A stretch of DNA of 64,000 bases, taken from NCBI RefSeq assembly GCF_004770265.1, contig NZ_RQGQ01000004.1:186001-250000 (forward strand), in the 5' to 3' direction. This DNA is from Leptospira congkakensis (lineage in GTDB: Bacteria > Spirochaetota > Leptospiria > Leptospirales > Leptospiraceae). Within the stretch, counting starts at the first letter, position 1. Each line of letters begins with the position of its first letter. This document shows, piece after piece, positions 24,953 through 35,250 of the stretch. A program made the position numbers and the translations under genes. The notes under the pieces are model-generated. The model ran no database searches. It was not told the DNA's origin and saw only the letters and a program-made list of their open reading frames with translations.

Positions 24953-26960
24953 CTAGCTGCATTTGTAACTTTTCTGCTATGGAATCAAACTCTTCGTTTT
25001 GGATCACAGTTCTGTAAGCAGCAGTCACAATCGGATGCCTTTTTTCATCCAGTTGGATGAGATTTGGCAAAACCTTTAAACCATAAAAGCCGTTGGTAAT
25101 CTTTTCTGGCCTTGTCCCATTGGCAAGATCATACCCATACTTTCTGTCTCTTGTATCTGATCCGAAGCAAGCCAACATAAAATCAGTCATTCCTGATAGA
25201 CCATTGAAGGTGGTTGGATCTCCCCCGAGTAAAACGCCGATGGATACCATTTCATTGAAGAAACGATTACTCAAATGGAATAGTGTGTTGTCTACGTTTC
25301 CACCTAACTCTCGTTTAAAATAACCTTCCACAAGTCCCATGGCAAGGGCGTAGATTGTTTTTAAAGCCCCACCAAGTTGTACGCCTTTTGTGTCTCTGGA
25401 ATTGATTGCGGTTCTTGTGAAAACGTAGTTGTTGGAGAGCAGGTCTTGGAGTTTGGGAATGAGAGAATCTTCGAAAGCAGAAATTTCAAATCCAGAAATT
25501 TTCCTTTCCATGATTTGGTCGGGATAACAAGCCCCAGAAACGACAGCTAATCTTTCTCTTTCAATCAGTAACAGTTCATTCAAGTCTTCTAAAATAAGTC
25601 CTTTTTTGGATCCCGTAAATCCTTTGATTACGTTCACCATTGGGGATTTATTTTTTTGAAGGTAGGTTCTAATTTTTGAATAGATACTATCGAATTCCCA
25701 AGGATTGGTACCTTGGATGAAAAGTGTTGCCGACTCCATAACCTCCGGTTTGTCCGAGAATTCAATGTTTGGTGGGAGTTTATAAATCGGATAGTGGACT
25801 ACATCTCGTCTTTCTTCATTACTTTGTTTTACAATTTCAGAATCGGGGGTGTAGATGGTGACTTTGACATTTTTATTTGCCATCACACAAGCAAAAGCCA
25901 CAGACATATTGGACGATCCAATGATGACCACATGTTCATCTGGTTTTTTAGGAAGCGGAATAAGTTGGTTCGTTTCGCGAACGTCCCCTTTGTAAAGGTT
26001 TCGATAGGTTCCGTGTTTGTGTTTGTTTAAATTGCTGCCAACAAGAAGTGCTAGATTATCAATGATAAACTGTTTTTTGTCACCAGTCCCTGGAAACGAA
26101 ATCTGTTCAATATGTTTAGGGAATGTTTCCATTTCCTTTTTCGTAAGTTCCCCAACAAGCACTGGTTTGCCGATCACAAGTTTTCCAACTGCTTGGTTGA
26201 AAAGTAATCCTTCAATAGGAAGAATTTTTTCTGTTCCTTCTAGAGAAATGGGAAGGATCACTTTGTTAGCAACATAGTGGTACACTGTGTCCACAAAAGG
26301 CATAAGCCTTCCATCCCGGGACCTAGTTCCTTCTGGAAAAATAGAGATTACCTTTCCATCTGATTGTAATTTCTGTGAATTACGAAAGGCTCGCATATTG
26401 ATTTTGGTCATTACATCCGAAAGAGAGGGATTGTCTGCCATATCCTTTTTGGAACAAACAAGAAGTGTCCCAAACATATAAAGTCCAAGGCGGGTGAAGT
26501 CCGGTTCGAAGGCAAGTCGTCCTGCGATAAATACTAGGGATTCCGCAATCTTTCTCCCTTCTGGTCCTGCATTGTACAAAAGAGTGAAAATGGCAGGTGC
26601 ATCCAAATGGCTGAGGTGATTGGAAATTAAAGTGACTGGGTATTTGCCGATGACACCATCTAAAAGTTTGAGATTTTCTGTTCCCTCTACTTTGAATTTT
26701 TTCATGATGGGATCGAGAAATTTTAACATAAAATCCCGAGGTTCTGGACGGATGTCTGTATACACTCCAATCTCTTCCAACCGTTCCGGTTCTTGAAAGA
26801 TATCCATGACCTTTGGTTTCGGTGTACTTTGTGAGAGAACTAAAAACTCTTCTAAAATGGACTTTGCTTCTAATTCGGTGAGACCGGATTTTACAAATAG
26901 GTGAATGTTCTCAAAAAATTCTTTATGCCAGCGACCCAAAGTGGCTTCTTTTTCTGTCAT
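24942..26960 (-). CDS. Fused glycerol-3-phosphate acyltransferase / glycerol-3-phosphate dehydrogenase
   Basis: A 672-residue two-enzyme fusion. Residues 1-330 form an acyltransferase: catalytic NHLSHLD (114-120) and substrate motif FPEGTRSRDG (208-217). The region from FIAGR to VCSKKDM resembles the soluble chloroplast/chlamydial GPAT (ATS1/PlsB) type rather than PlsC. Residues 350-672 look like NAD-dependent glycerol-3-phosphate dehydrogenase (GpsA): VIKG, GGALKTIYALAMG with K534, and GLSGMTDFMLACFGSDTRDRKYG. The Rossmann glycine motif is degenerate (GSSNMS for GxGxxG). If both halves work, one polypeptide would make glycerol-3-phosphate from DHAP and acylate it, the first step of phospholipid synthesis. 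Monocistronic, divergent from hisZ. Confidence 0.85.
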   Translation of the reverse strand: MTEKEATLGRWHKEFFENIHLFVKSGLTELEAKSILEEFLVLSQSTPKPKVMDIFQEPERLEEIGVYTDIRPEPRDFMLKFLDPIMKKFKVEGTENLKLLDGVIGKYPVTLISNHLSHLDAPAIFTLLYNAGPEGRKIAESLVFIAGRLAFEPDFTRLGLYMFGTLLVCSKKDMADNPSLSDVMTKINMRAFRNSQKLQSDGKVISIFPEGTRSRDGRLMPFVDTVYHYVANKVILPISLEGTEKILPIEGLLFNQAVGKLVIGKPVLVGELTKKEMETFPKHIEQISFPGTGDKKQFIIDNLALLVGSNLNKHKHGTYRNLYKGDVRETNQLIPLPKKPDEHVVIIGSSNMSVAFACVMANKNVKVTIYTPDSEIVKQSNEERRDVVHYPIYKLPPNIEFSDKPEVMESATLFIQGTNPWEFDSIYSKIRTYLQKNKSPMVNVIKGFTGSKKGLILEDLNELLLIERERLAVVSGACYPDQIMERKISGFEISAFEDSLIPKLQDLLSNNYVFTRTAINSRDTKGVQLGGALKTIYALAMGLVEGYFKRELGGNVDNTLFHLSNRFFNEMVSIGVLLGGDPTTFNGLSGMTDFMLACFGSDTRDRKYGYDLANGTRPEKITNGFYGLKVLPNLIQLDEKRHPIVTAAYRTVIQNEEFDSIAEKLQMQLARF

Positions 26961-27082
26961 GTATGCCTCTAAACCGACATTAAATTACTGAAAACTTTCG
27001 ATTTGTCTATTCGATTTTTACAATTGATTGCGTAAATCCAGGATTTCTCTAAACTGACTTCTTGGGTGATCGAGATCCCGGT

Positions 27083-29390
<2,308 letters not shown>

Positions 29391-29428
29391 AAAAATAAGG
29401 AACTCTGGATCTTTTTTTTAAGTAGTTG

Positions 29429-29456
29429 TTGACCGAGAAAGGTGGTTCGATATTCT
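29429..29456 (+). promoter_or_regulatory. Sigma-70-type promoter for the tRNA-Lys/tRNA-Glu unit
   Basis: TTGACC (29429-29434), 16-nt spacer and TATTCT (29451-29456), placing the start a few nt before the tRNA-Lys 5' end at 29469. It sits between the purA stop and the tRNA. Prediction by eye. Confidence 0.6.
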
Positions 29457-29467
29457 TGGCTACAGAA

Positions 29468-29541
<74 letters not shown>

Positions 29542-29543
29542 CA

Positions 29544-29564
29544 TAAGAGTTCCAATCACTCTTA
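29544..29564 (+). other. Perfect hairpin between the two tRNAs
   Basis: TAAGAGT, a 7-nt loop, then ACTCTTA: a 7-bp stem filling the 39-nt spacer between tRNA-Lys and tRNA-Glu. There is no T-run, so it is more likely a processing structure than a terminator. Confidence 0.6.
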
Positions 29565-29580
29565 AGCGTTCTTCTCAAAC

Positions 29581-29652
29581 GGTGCCATCGTCTAATGGTT
29601 AGGACACAAGGTTTTCATCCTTGCAATCGGGGTTCAATTCCCCGTGGCACTA
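29581..29652 (+). tRNA. tRNA-Glu(TTC)
   Basis: Cloverleaf with acceptor GGTGCCA/TGGCACT (a G-U wobble at the 1-72 pair), D-stem GTCT/GGAC, anticodon stem CAAGG/CCTTG with loop TTTTCAT and anticodon TTC, and T-arm CGGGG/CCCCG with TTCAATT. Discriminator A is followed by an encoded CCA (29653-29655). The 3' part is overlapped on the other strand by the TIGR02757 reading frame. Confidence 0.95.
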
Positions 29653-30511
29653 CCAAACAAACCTCTCTCAAATAACAAACTTCACAAACTCCCTTATTGT
29701 ACTCTGCGTTACATTTCTCAATGATCCCTACTCGTGTCAGATAGAAGTCGTATAACAAAGGATCGGCGGGATTGATCTGAGTAAAAAATTCTTTAATCAG
29801 ATACGCATCCTTCACTCCAAAACTTTTACGATTTGTAATTCCTAAAATTTGAATTAATTTTTGGATATGAACGTCCAAGGGAAAGGGAATTTGGTTTGGT
29901 TTGATTCTTTGATAAATTCCAAAGTCGGGATAGATGGATCTCACCATCCAACGTAAAAAAAGGGATAAACGTTTTTTGGGAGACTTGGATGTTGATTTTC
30001 CAATTAGAAATTGTAATCCGTAAGAGAGAGTTTTTTTCCCACTTGTTTTTTTCAGTTCCTCTTCCCAAAAACTTTGAAACCTTTGGATGGACTTTGTTTC
30101 TTCAAATGCTTCGTTTTTATCTAGAAAAATTGATTCTAAGAGAGGGGATGTTCTTTCCTTCTCAGCAATCACCCTTGCTAATGTTTGAAAGAAGATTTGG
30201 TTGTCTTTTTTCGTTTGGAATCTATAAACATTTAAGCCAGAGAGAAAGGTCTGAAACTTTGCATCCTGATCTAATAAGGTTTGGTAGGGGGATGATCCAA
30301 GATTAAAAAAGATTGGTTTTAGAAAACCTTGGATGCTTTTTACATTTCCATAAGCATACAAACAAGAAATAAAGGAAACCACTTCAATATCGAGTGGATC
30401 TTCGTACTGTTTAGGAAAACATATGGGATCTGTTTCTAAATAACTTAGATTTTGATACTTCTTTCTTAGGTCTTCTAACTTAGTATGCAGAAGGTCTAAA
30501 TCAATCGGCAT
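29615..30511 (-). CDS. TIGR02757 (DUF2400) family protein
   Basis: A 298-residue protein of the TIGR02757/DUF2400 family, function unknown, with an HhH-GPD/endonuclease III-like look. CFPKQYEDPLDIEVVSFISC and FLYAYGN-type motifs are near the N-terminus; PFPLDVHIQKLIQILGI and SFGVKDAYLIKEFF come later. Near the end four cysteines are spaced C-x8-C-x2-C-x5-C, close to the iron-sulfur loop of endonuclease III (C-x6-C-x2-C-x5-C). The last 12 or so residues (PRGIEPRLQG) are encoded antisense to tRNA-Glu, so the gene runs into the tRNA. Its start overlaps the HMG-CoA lyase gene by 11 nt. Confidence 0.85.
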   Translation of the reverse strand: MPIDLDLLHTKLEDLRKKYQNLSYLETDPICFPKQYEDPLDIEVVSFISCLYAYGNVKSIQGFLKPIFFNLGSSPYQTLLDQDAKFQTFLSGLNVYRFQTKKDNQIFFQTLARVIAEKERTSPLLESIFLDKNEAFEETKSIQRFQSFWEEELKKTSGKKTLSYGLQFLIGKSTSKSPKKRLSLFLRWMVRSIYPDFGIYQRIKPNQIPFPLDVHIQKLIQILGITNRKSFGVKDAYLIKEFFTQINPADPLLYDFYLTRVGIIEKCNAEYNKGVCEVCYLREVCLVVPRGIEPRLQG

Positions 30512-31400
30512 TCTTCATGGCAACGTAAGTTCTTGAGGTTAGTTTTCTTCCGATTTTCTCTTCCATAAATCGGCTGGCTGAAACTAGAGAATCCAATTGG
30601 ATTCCTGTATCATATCCCTCCCTATGCAAAAAATAAACTAAGTCCTCGGTTGCAACATTACCCGCCGCTCCTTTGGCATAAGGGCAGCCGCCAAGACCTC
30701 CAGCAGAACTATCAAAACTACGGATTCCCATACCAAGCGCTTGTTTGGTGTTGGCAATGGCCATCCCATAGGTATCGTGAAAGTGACCTGCAAGTAAAGT
30801 TTTGGGAATTTTTTTGAATAGGACTTCCAAAAGAGATTCTACTTCCGAAGGAACTGCAACACCAATGGTTTCTCCGAGTGAAATTTCGTATACACCGGCA
30901 TCTAATAAACGTTCAGCGATATTTAATGTTTTTTCCGGTTTGATTTTCCCTTCGTAAGGACAAGCGATGACTGTTGAAATATACCCTCGCACTTTGATTC
31001 CATCAGTTTTTGCTTGGGTAAAGATGGGTTTGAAAAAATCCAAACTTTCTTCGATAGTCATATTGATATTTTTTTTGGTAAAGGTTTCTGAAGTAGCGGT
31101 GAAAACGGCAACTTCTGGAAAACCTGCTTCTTTTGCTCCTTCATAACCTTTGGCATTTGGTGTGAGTGAGGAAAACCTGACCTTGTTTTGGAACTTAGGA
31201 AGGACAAGGGCTGCAAGTTCTTTGGCATCTCCCATTTGTGGAATTCGATCTTTCCTAACAAAGGAAGTGAGTTCCATATGTTTTACGCCGGTTTCTACTA
31301 GACGAGATATGAATTCAAATTTATCCTGAGTGGAGAGAATGGTTTTTTCGTTTTGCAGTCCATCTCTTGGTCCTACTTCTGTGATTTTAACTAGTTCCAA
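30501..31400 (-). CDS. mvaB: Hydroxymethylglutaryl-CoA lyase
   Basis: Cleaves HMG-CoA to acetyl-CoA and acetoacetate, the last step of leucine breakdown. 299 residues of the HMGL/DRE-TIM family: GPRDGLQNE at residues 10-18, metal-binding HFHDTYG, and the active-site loop GGLGGCPYAKGAAGNVATEDL with the catalytic Cys. Divergent from the ABC ATPase gene and followed by TIGR02757 with an 11-nt overlap. A related lyase with another acyl-CoA substrate cannot be excluded. Confidence 0.92.
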   Translation of the reverse strand: MELVKITEVGPRDGLQNEKTILSTQDKFEFISRLVETGVKHMELTSFVRKDRIPQMGDAKELAALVLPKFQNKVRFSSLTPNAKGYEGAKEAGFPEVAVFTATSETFTKKNINMTIEESLDFFKPIFTQAKTDGIKVRGYISTVIACPYEGKIKPEKTLNIAERLLDAGVYEISLGETIGVAVPSEVESLLEVLFKKIPKTLLAGHFHDTYGMAIANTKQALGMGIRSFDSSAGGLGGCPYAKGAAGNVATEDLVYFLHREGYDTGIQLDSLVSASRFMEEKIGRKLTSRTYVAMKNAD

Positions 31401-31471
31401 TTCCCAAATCTCCTTACTCTTTAGTCTCCCTTGGAAAAAAAGAAACGCAATGATTTTATGGAGTGAATCTT

Positions 31472-32260
31472 ATGTTTGCTCTTAAAAATATTACTGTCAA
31501 AGTGAATGGACGAATCCTTTTCAATCAAATCAATCTAACGGCAGATACAAATAAAATTACGGGTCTTATTGGAAAGTCGGGTTCAGGAAAATCGACATTG
31601 TTTCGGTTGGCACTGGGCCTTTTGAGTCCCACAGAGGGATATGAATGGAGTGGTTCTATCGATTGGAAAGGTACTCCCTTATCAAAAAAACAAAACCCAA
31701 ATCTCCAACCTGTGTTTCAGGATCCACATGGTAGTTTTTCTCCTTTTGGTTCCATGAAAGATTTACTTCTCGAACCAATTCGCATTAAACATGGATATTT
31801 CCTAAATGATGAAATCAAAAAGAAAGAAACTTTAAGGATCGAATCTTTTTGTGAAAGGTTTGGTTTAGGGTTAGATTTGTTAAAAAAGACCAAACAAGAG
31901 TTAAGTGGCGGACAATTGCAACGTTTTGCCATCCTTAGATCTTTGCTAACAAACCCAGAGTATCTCCTTCTGGATGAACCAGTCACTGCACTCGATGTAC
32001 TGGTTCAAAAAAAAATTGCCGAAGAACTCAAACAAATCAACCAAACGGATCGTTTGGGAATGTTTTTTGTTTCTCATGATTTAGGATTTTTATCTTATAT
32101 GTGTGATGAGATTTATGTTTTGGATGGTGGTGAAATTGTGGAAGCAGGGAAACCAAAAGAAATTCTTTCCCATCCTAAATCAGGTCTGTTGCAAAGTTTG
32201 GTAGCAGCCAGAAATCACTCGTTTGGTGGAGTTGTTTCTTCTTCTGAATCATCCAACTGA
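31472..32260 (+). CDS. ABC transporter ATP-binding protein (DppD/OppF-like)
   Basis: ABC ATPase of about 262 residues of the peptide/nickel importer class. Walker A GKSGSGKST, Q-loop QPVFQDPHGSFSPFG, signature LSGGQLQRF, Walker B YLLLDEPVTALD and switch SHDLG are all intact; QDPxxSFxP is typical of Dpp/Opp ATPases. GGAG lies 8 nt before ATG 31472; a GTG three codons earlier is possible. No permease or binding protein is adjacent, so its partners must be elsewhere. The 3' end overlaps the convergent TPR gene by 46 nt. Confidence 0.88.
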   Translation: MFALKNITVKVNGRILFNQINLTADTNKITGLIGKSGSGKSTLFRLALGLLSPTEGYEWSGSIDWKGTPLSKKQNPNLQPVFQDPHGSFSPFGSMKDLLLEPIRIKHGYFLNDEIKKKETLRIESFCERFGLGLDLLKKTKQELSGGQLQRFAILRSLLTNPEYLLLDEPVTALDVLVQKKIAEELKQINQTDRLGMFFVSHDLGFLSYMCDEIYVLDGGEIVEAGKPKEILSHPKSGLLQSLVAARNHSFGGVVSSSESSN

Positions 32261-33231
32261 GTTCGTTTGGCCTCAGCAAATTTTTTCGCGATGTCACGCC
32301 TTCTTGCGATGACTTTAGATGAAACCGTGGCAAAAAAAGGATCGTTGGTAAAACTTAACATCTTTGTATATTCTTCTTCGGCCGTTTCATAGTCAGTGAC
32401 TTTGGATGCAGTTTCTGCAAAATAATAATGGAATTTTTTATCGTAAGGTTTTGGTTTCCCTTCGGCTGTGGTGAGAGTGGTGCGATTGAAAATTTTATAA
32501 GCTATATGGAAATTTCCTTTTTCCATTTCAAGCCTTGCAAATCCTAATTTAACATTTGGACTTTCTTCTTCTATCTTCAGAGCTTTATTCAAATAGAGAA
32601 GGGCACGGTTTTTGAGTCCTGTCGCGAGATAATGATCCGCAAGACGGATAAGAGCTTCTGTATCATATGGATTTTTTTCCACTGCCAATTTGTAATTCAT
32701 GATGGCATAATATACTTGCCTTGTGATCTCGGATAGAATTGCGATATGTAAGTAGGTTTTAAAATACTCGGGCATCTCTGCTTTGGCGTATTCAAATTCA
32801 ACCAGAGCTTTTTCGTATTTCATATCCAAAGAATATAGTCGTCCTAAGTTGTATCGGAAGGGAAAAAATTGCGGATCAAACCTAACACCGGCTTCCAAAC
32901 GTTTGATGACTTCATTCCTGGTATTTGGTTTTCCGTTCAAAAGAATTTCAATGGTATCGTTATTCCATTTTCCGGAATTGGTGATGGTTTCTGTTCCGTA
33001 TGTAAAACTTCCGTTGGATTTGGGTGGTTCCCCTTGGAAGAGTTTTCCTCGTGCCAAGATAAAATCATCTTTTTGGTAGATAAAGGATCCGTTTGGAAAA
33101 TCGGAGGTATCAAACTCCTGATCTTTGCCCCAGAGGATTTCTGGGTATTCCTTGTTCCCAATCAATTTTTGTCCCCAAATCAGACTGGGGATAAAAAACA
33201 TAAGTGCGAGACTGAAGCTACGAAAGAACAT
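32215..33231 (-). CDS. Exported TPR-repeat protein
   Basis: About 338 residues, unknown function. The chosen start gives MFFRSFSLALMFFIPSLIWGQ, a signal peptide with a probable SPase I site after WGQ; an upstream in-frame start at 33264 would overlap ccmA. A beta-rich segment (about 25-100) follows. Then come TPR-like helical pairs, including RYNLGRLYSLDMKYEKALVEFEYAKAEMP and ALIRLADHYLATGLKNRALLYLNKALKIEE. The C-terminus is charged. It starts 8 nt from divergent ccmA and ends overlapping the ABC ATPase gene. Confidence 0.8.
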   Translation of the reverse strand: MFFRSFSLALMFFIPSLIWGQKLIGNKEYPEILWGKDQEFDTSDFPNGSFIYQKDDFILARGKLFQGEPPKSNGSFTYGTETITNSGKWNNDTIEILLNGKPNTRNEVIKRLEAGVRFDPQFFPFRYNLGRLYSLDMKYEKALVEFEYAKAEMPEYFKTYLHIAILSEITRQVYYAIMNYKLAVEKNPYDTEALIRLADHYLATGLKNRALLYLNKALKIEEESPNVKLGFARLEMEKGNFHIAYKIFNRTTLTTAEGKPKPYDKKFHYYFAETASKVTDYETAEEEYTKMLSFTNDPFFATVSSKVIARRRDIAKKFAEAKRTQLDDSEEETTPPNE

Positions 33232-33239
33232 GGTGTAGA

Positions 33240-33860
33240 ATGAACCAAACCCTTTTGGAAACAAAAGCGCTTACTATAAGTGTCGGCGAAAAGGTCTTAC
33301 TTAGAGAGATCAATCTTTCATTTTTTGAGACAGGGCTTGTGGCAGTGCTCGGAGAAAATGGAGCAGGGAAGTCGACTCTGTTAAAAGAGATTTACCACCA
33401 TTCCCTCTCTTCTCCCAAATGGAATTGGAACCAAGGCAAAAAAAAACTGAGTTACCTAGGCCATGAGTTAGGATTTTACTCCTCACTTAGTTTAGAAGAA
33501 AATTTAGATTATTTTGCGAAGTTAGATGGGACGAAACCAGATCTTCAAAAAAGAAAAACTCTATTAGAAGCCTTTCGTTTGCAAAAAAGAATTTGGGATC
33601 CCATTCATACATTCTCACGTGGAATGAAACAAAAGGTGGCCATCCTTCGTGTTTTACTTTCTTCCGCTGAAATGATATTATTTGATGAACCCTATACGGG
33701 CCTTGATGCCGAATCATCAAAAATTTTGAGTGAACTTTTGAATTTGGAATCGAAGTCAAGACTCATTCTAATCGTTCTCCATTCTGTGCCAAAAGAACTA
33801 CAATGTACATCCCAATTACAAATTGAGAAAGGAGGAGTCTTTGTTACTCACCTTACTTAA
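33240..33860 (+). CDS. ccmA: Haem ABC exporter ATP-binding protein CcmA
   Basis: ATPase of the CcmAB system that drives haem-CcmE release during cytochrome c maturation. 206 residues with Walker A GENGAGKST, signature FSRGMKQK and Walker B MILFDEPYTGLD. The LGHELGFYSSLSLEENL segment is typical of CcmA. Identification rests on ccmB and ccmC directly downstream. The start lies 8 nt from the divergent TPR gene, so the promoter must lie inside that gene's 5' end. Confidence 0.88.
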   Translation: MNQTLLETKALTISVGEKVLLREINLSFFETGLVAVLGENGAGKSTLLKEIYHHSLSSPKWNWNQGKKKLSYLGHELGFYSSLSLEENLDYFAKLDGTKPDLQKRKTLLEAFRLQKRIWDPIHTFSRGMKQKVAILRVLLSSAEMILFDEPYTGLDAESSKILSELLNLESKSRLILIVLHSVPKELQCTSQLQIEKGGVFVTHLT

Positions 33861-34497
33861 AAAAGAATTTTATCTGATTGGTCGGTCGCTCGGTGGGATC
33901 GTTTCTCTTTTCACTCTCAGTGTCTCTGTTGTTTTTATTTTTTATACTTCCATTGAAGTAAACGAAATGTTGTCGGAAAGAAGCATTCGTGGGATCAAAT
34001 GGGCGATTATCTTTTTACTGAACTTTGTGATCGTCAGCCAAAGTCTTTGGGAAGAACGAGAGTCCATGGGTTGGGAAGCCAGTCTTTCTTTTGTAAGTCC
34101 AATTTCTCTGTATCTGGCCAAGTCTCTTGCCATTTGGTTCTGTACGATTTTAGTGAATGCATCCCTTGTCCTTATCCTTTCTGTATTCTTTCAAAACATG
34201 AGTGTCGATCGCTACTTCGGAGAATGGCTTTTTGCCAATTTGGGGAGTGGGTGTTTGGTATTTCTCGGAGTTTCTCTTGGTCTCATTGCCTTTGAAAGCC
34301 GGCTGAAAGAAATCATCATTCCGCTTTTGCAACTTCCCTTTTCCATCCCTCTTTTTCTTTTTGGATTGGAGGCTGAAAATCGGTATTGGCTGGAACCAGG
34401 GTTTTACCTACCTTCGGTGGGTTTGCTTCTCTTTTTTATGTTATTTTACGCAACTCTTGGTTCGGTGATGATTGAGATTCTAAGGAATGAGCATTAG
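33841..34497 (+). CDS. ccmB: Haem exporter permease CcmB
   Basis: Membrane protein of about 218 residues with six hydrophobic helices and ABC-2-like topology, partner of CcmA. Starts LLTLLKKEFYLIGRSLGGIV; WEERESMGWE between helices 2 and 3 resembles the family. I chose TTG 33841 because GGAGGAG (33831-33837) lies just upstream; a TTG at 33823 is an alternative. Either way it overlaps the end of ccmA. Confidence 0.85.
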   Translation: MLLTLLKKEFYLIGRSLGGIVSLFTLSVSVVFIFYTSIEVNEMLSERSIRGIKWAIIFLLNFVIVSQSLWEERESMGWEASLSFVSPISLYLAKSLAIWFCTILVNASLVLILSVFFQNMSVDRYFGEWLFANLGSGCLVFLGVSLGLIAFESRLKEIIIPLLQLPFSIPLFLFGLEAENRYWLEPGFYLPSVGLLLFFMLFYATLGSVMIEILRNEH

Positions 34498-34548
34498 GGC
34501 CTTGTTTTCTCCTCGAATTTCTTTCTATCTTTGAAAATCTGGAAAAAA

Positions 34549-35247
34549 ATGGAACGTAAGATTCGGATATTCCACCCTGTTTTCGATATCGGTTTTTATC
34601 TCGTTGTTTCTATCTCACTAGTATTTGCCGTTATCTTCTCGTTAGTGTATCCGAATGTCATTTTGGAACAGGGTTTAAGCCACAGAATCTTTTATTTACA
34701 CGTTCCCGTCGCCTGGGTGGCGTTATATGGCCCAATCCTGTCCTTTTTATTCTCCTTGATTTTTCTTTTTTCAAGAAATATGCTTTGGGACAGGCTTGCC
34801 TTCACGGCGAACCAACTATCTTTTTTATTTGCCGTTGGTGTTTTGTTTTCCGGTCCCATTTGGGCCTATAGTGCTTGGGGTGTTCCTTGGGACAAAACGG
34901 ATGCTAGGTTGCAGTCCTTTTTTATCCTTTGTATTTCGCTTGTTAGTTATTTTATTTTTCGTTATTTAGTTCCTTCTAAATCCAAAAAAGCCATTCTTTC
35001 GGCTTACCTTTCTGTACTTTGTGCTGTGAGCGCCATCCTCACTTGGGGTGCCATCCGTTGGATTGAAAATCCAGGTAACCATCCGGGGAGTGTTCTTGGA
35101 AAGGGAGGAATGGATTCAGATATGAAACAAAGTATGTGGCTCGGGGTGATTGCCTTCCACTTTCTATTTCTTTTCCTTTTTCTTGTTTCCAACCGCAGCG
35201 AAAAAATCCAAGATATCAGATCCAAATTGAAATCGGAACTGGATTAA
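34549..35247 (+). CDS. ccmC: Cytochrome c assembly protein CcmC
   Basis: Haem-handling membrane protein of about 232 residues with six transmembrane segments. [12 protein letters not shown] supplies the conserved periplasmic His-Pro; the tryptophan-rich motif reads [17 protein letters not shown]; a second His is in NPGNHPGS. Loads haem on CcmE with CcmAB in the family. Start could be TTG 34531 rather than ATG 34549. No ccmD or ccmE is seen nearby. The next gene starts 3 nt after its stop. Confidence 0.87.
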   Translation: MERKIRIFHPVFDIGFYLVVSISLVFAVIFSLVYPNVILEQGLSHRIFYLHVPVAWVALYGPILSFLFSLIFLFSRNMLWDRLAFTANQLSFLFAVGVLFSGPIWAYSAWGVPWDKTDARLQSFFILCISLVSYFIFRYLVPSKSKKAILSAYLSVLCAVSAILTWGAIRWIENPGNHPGSVLGKGGMDSDMKQSMWLGVIAFHFLFLFLFLVSNRSEKIQDIRSKLKSELD

Positions 35248-35250
35248 ACC

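Noticed and set aside
25713..26481. Several plus-strand open frames antisense to the acyltransferase/dehydrogenase fusion
   Set aside because: They are shadows of a well-supported minus-strand enzyme and show no recognisable protein features.
29391..29425. T-run after purA as an intrinsic terminator
   Set aside because: A run of eight Ts is present, but no stable hairpin precedes it.
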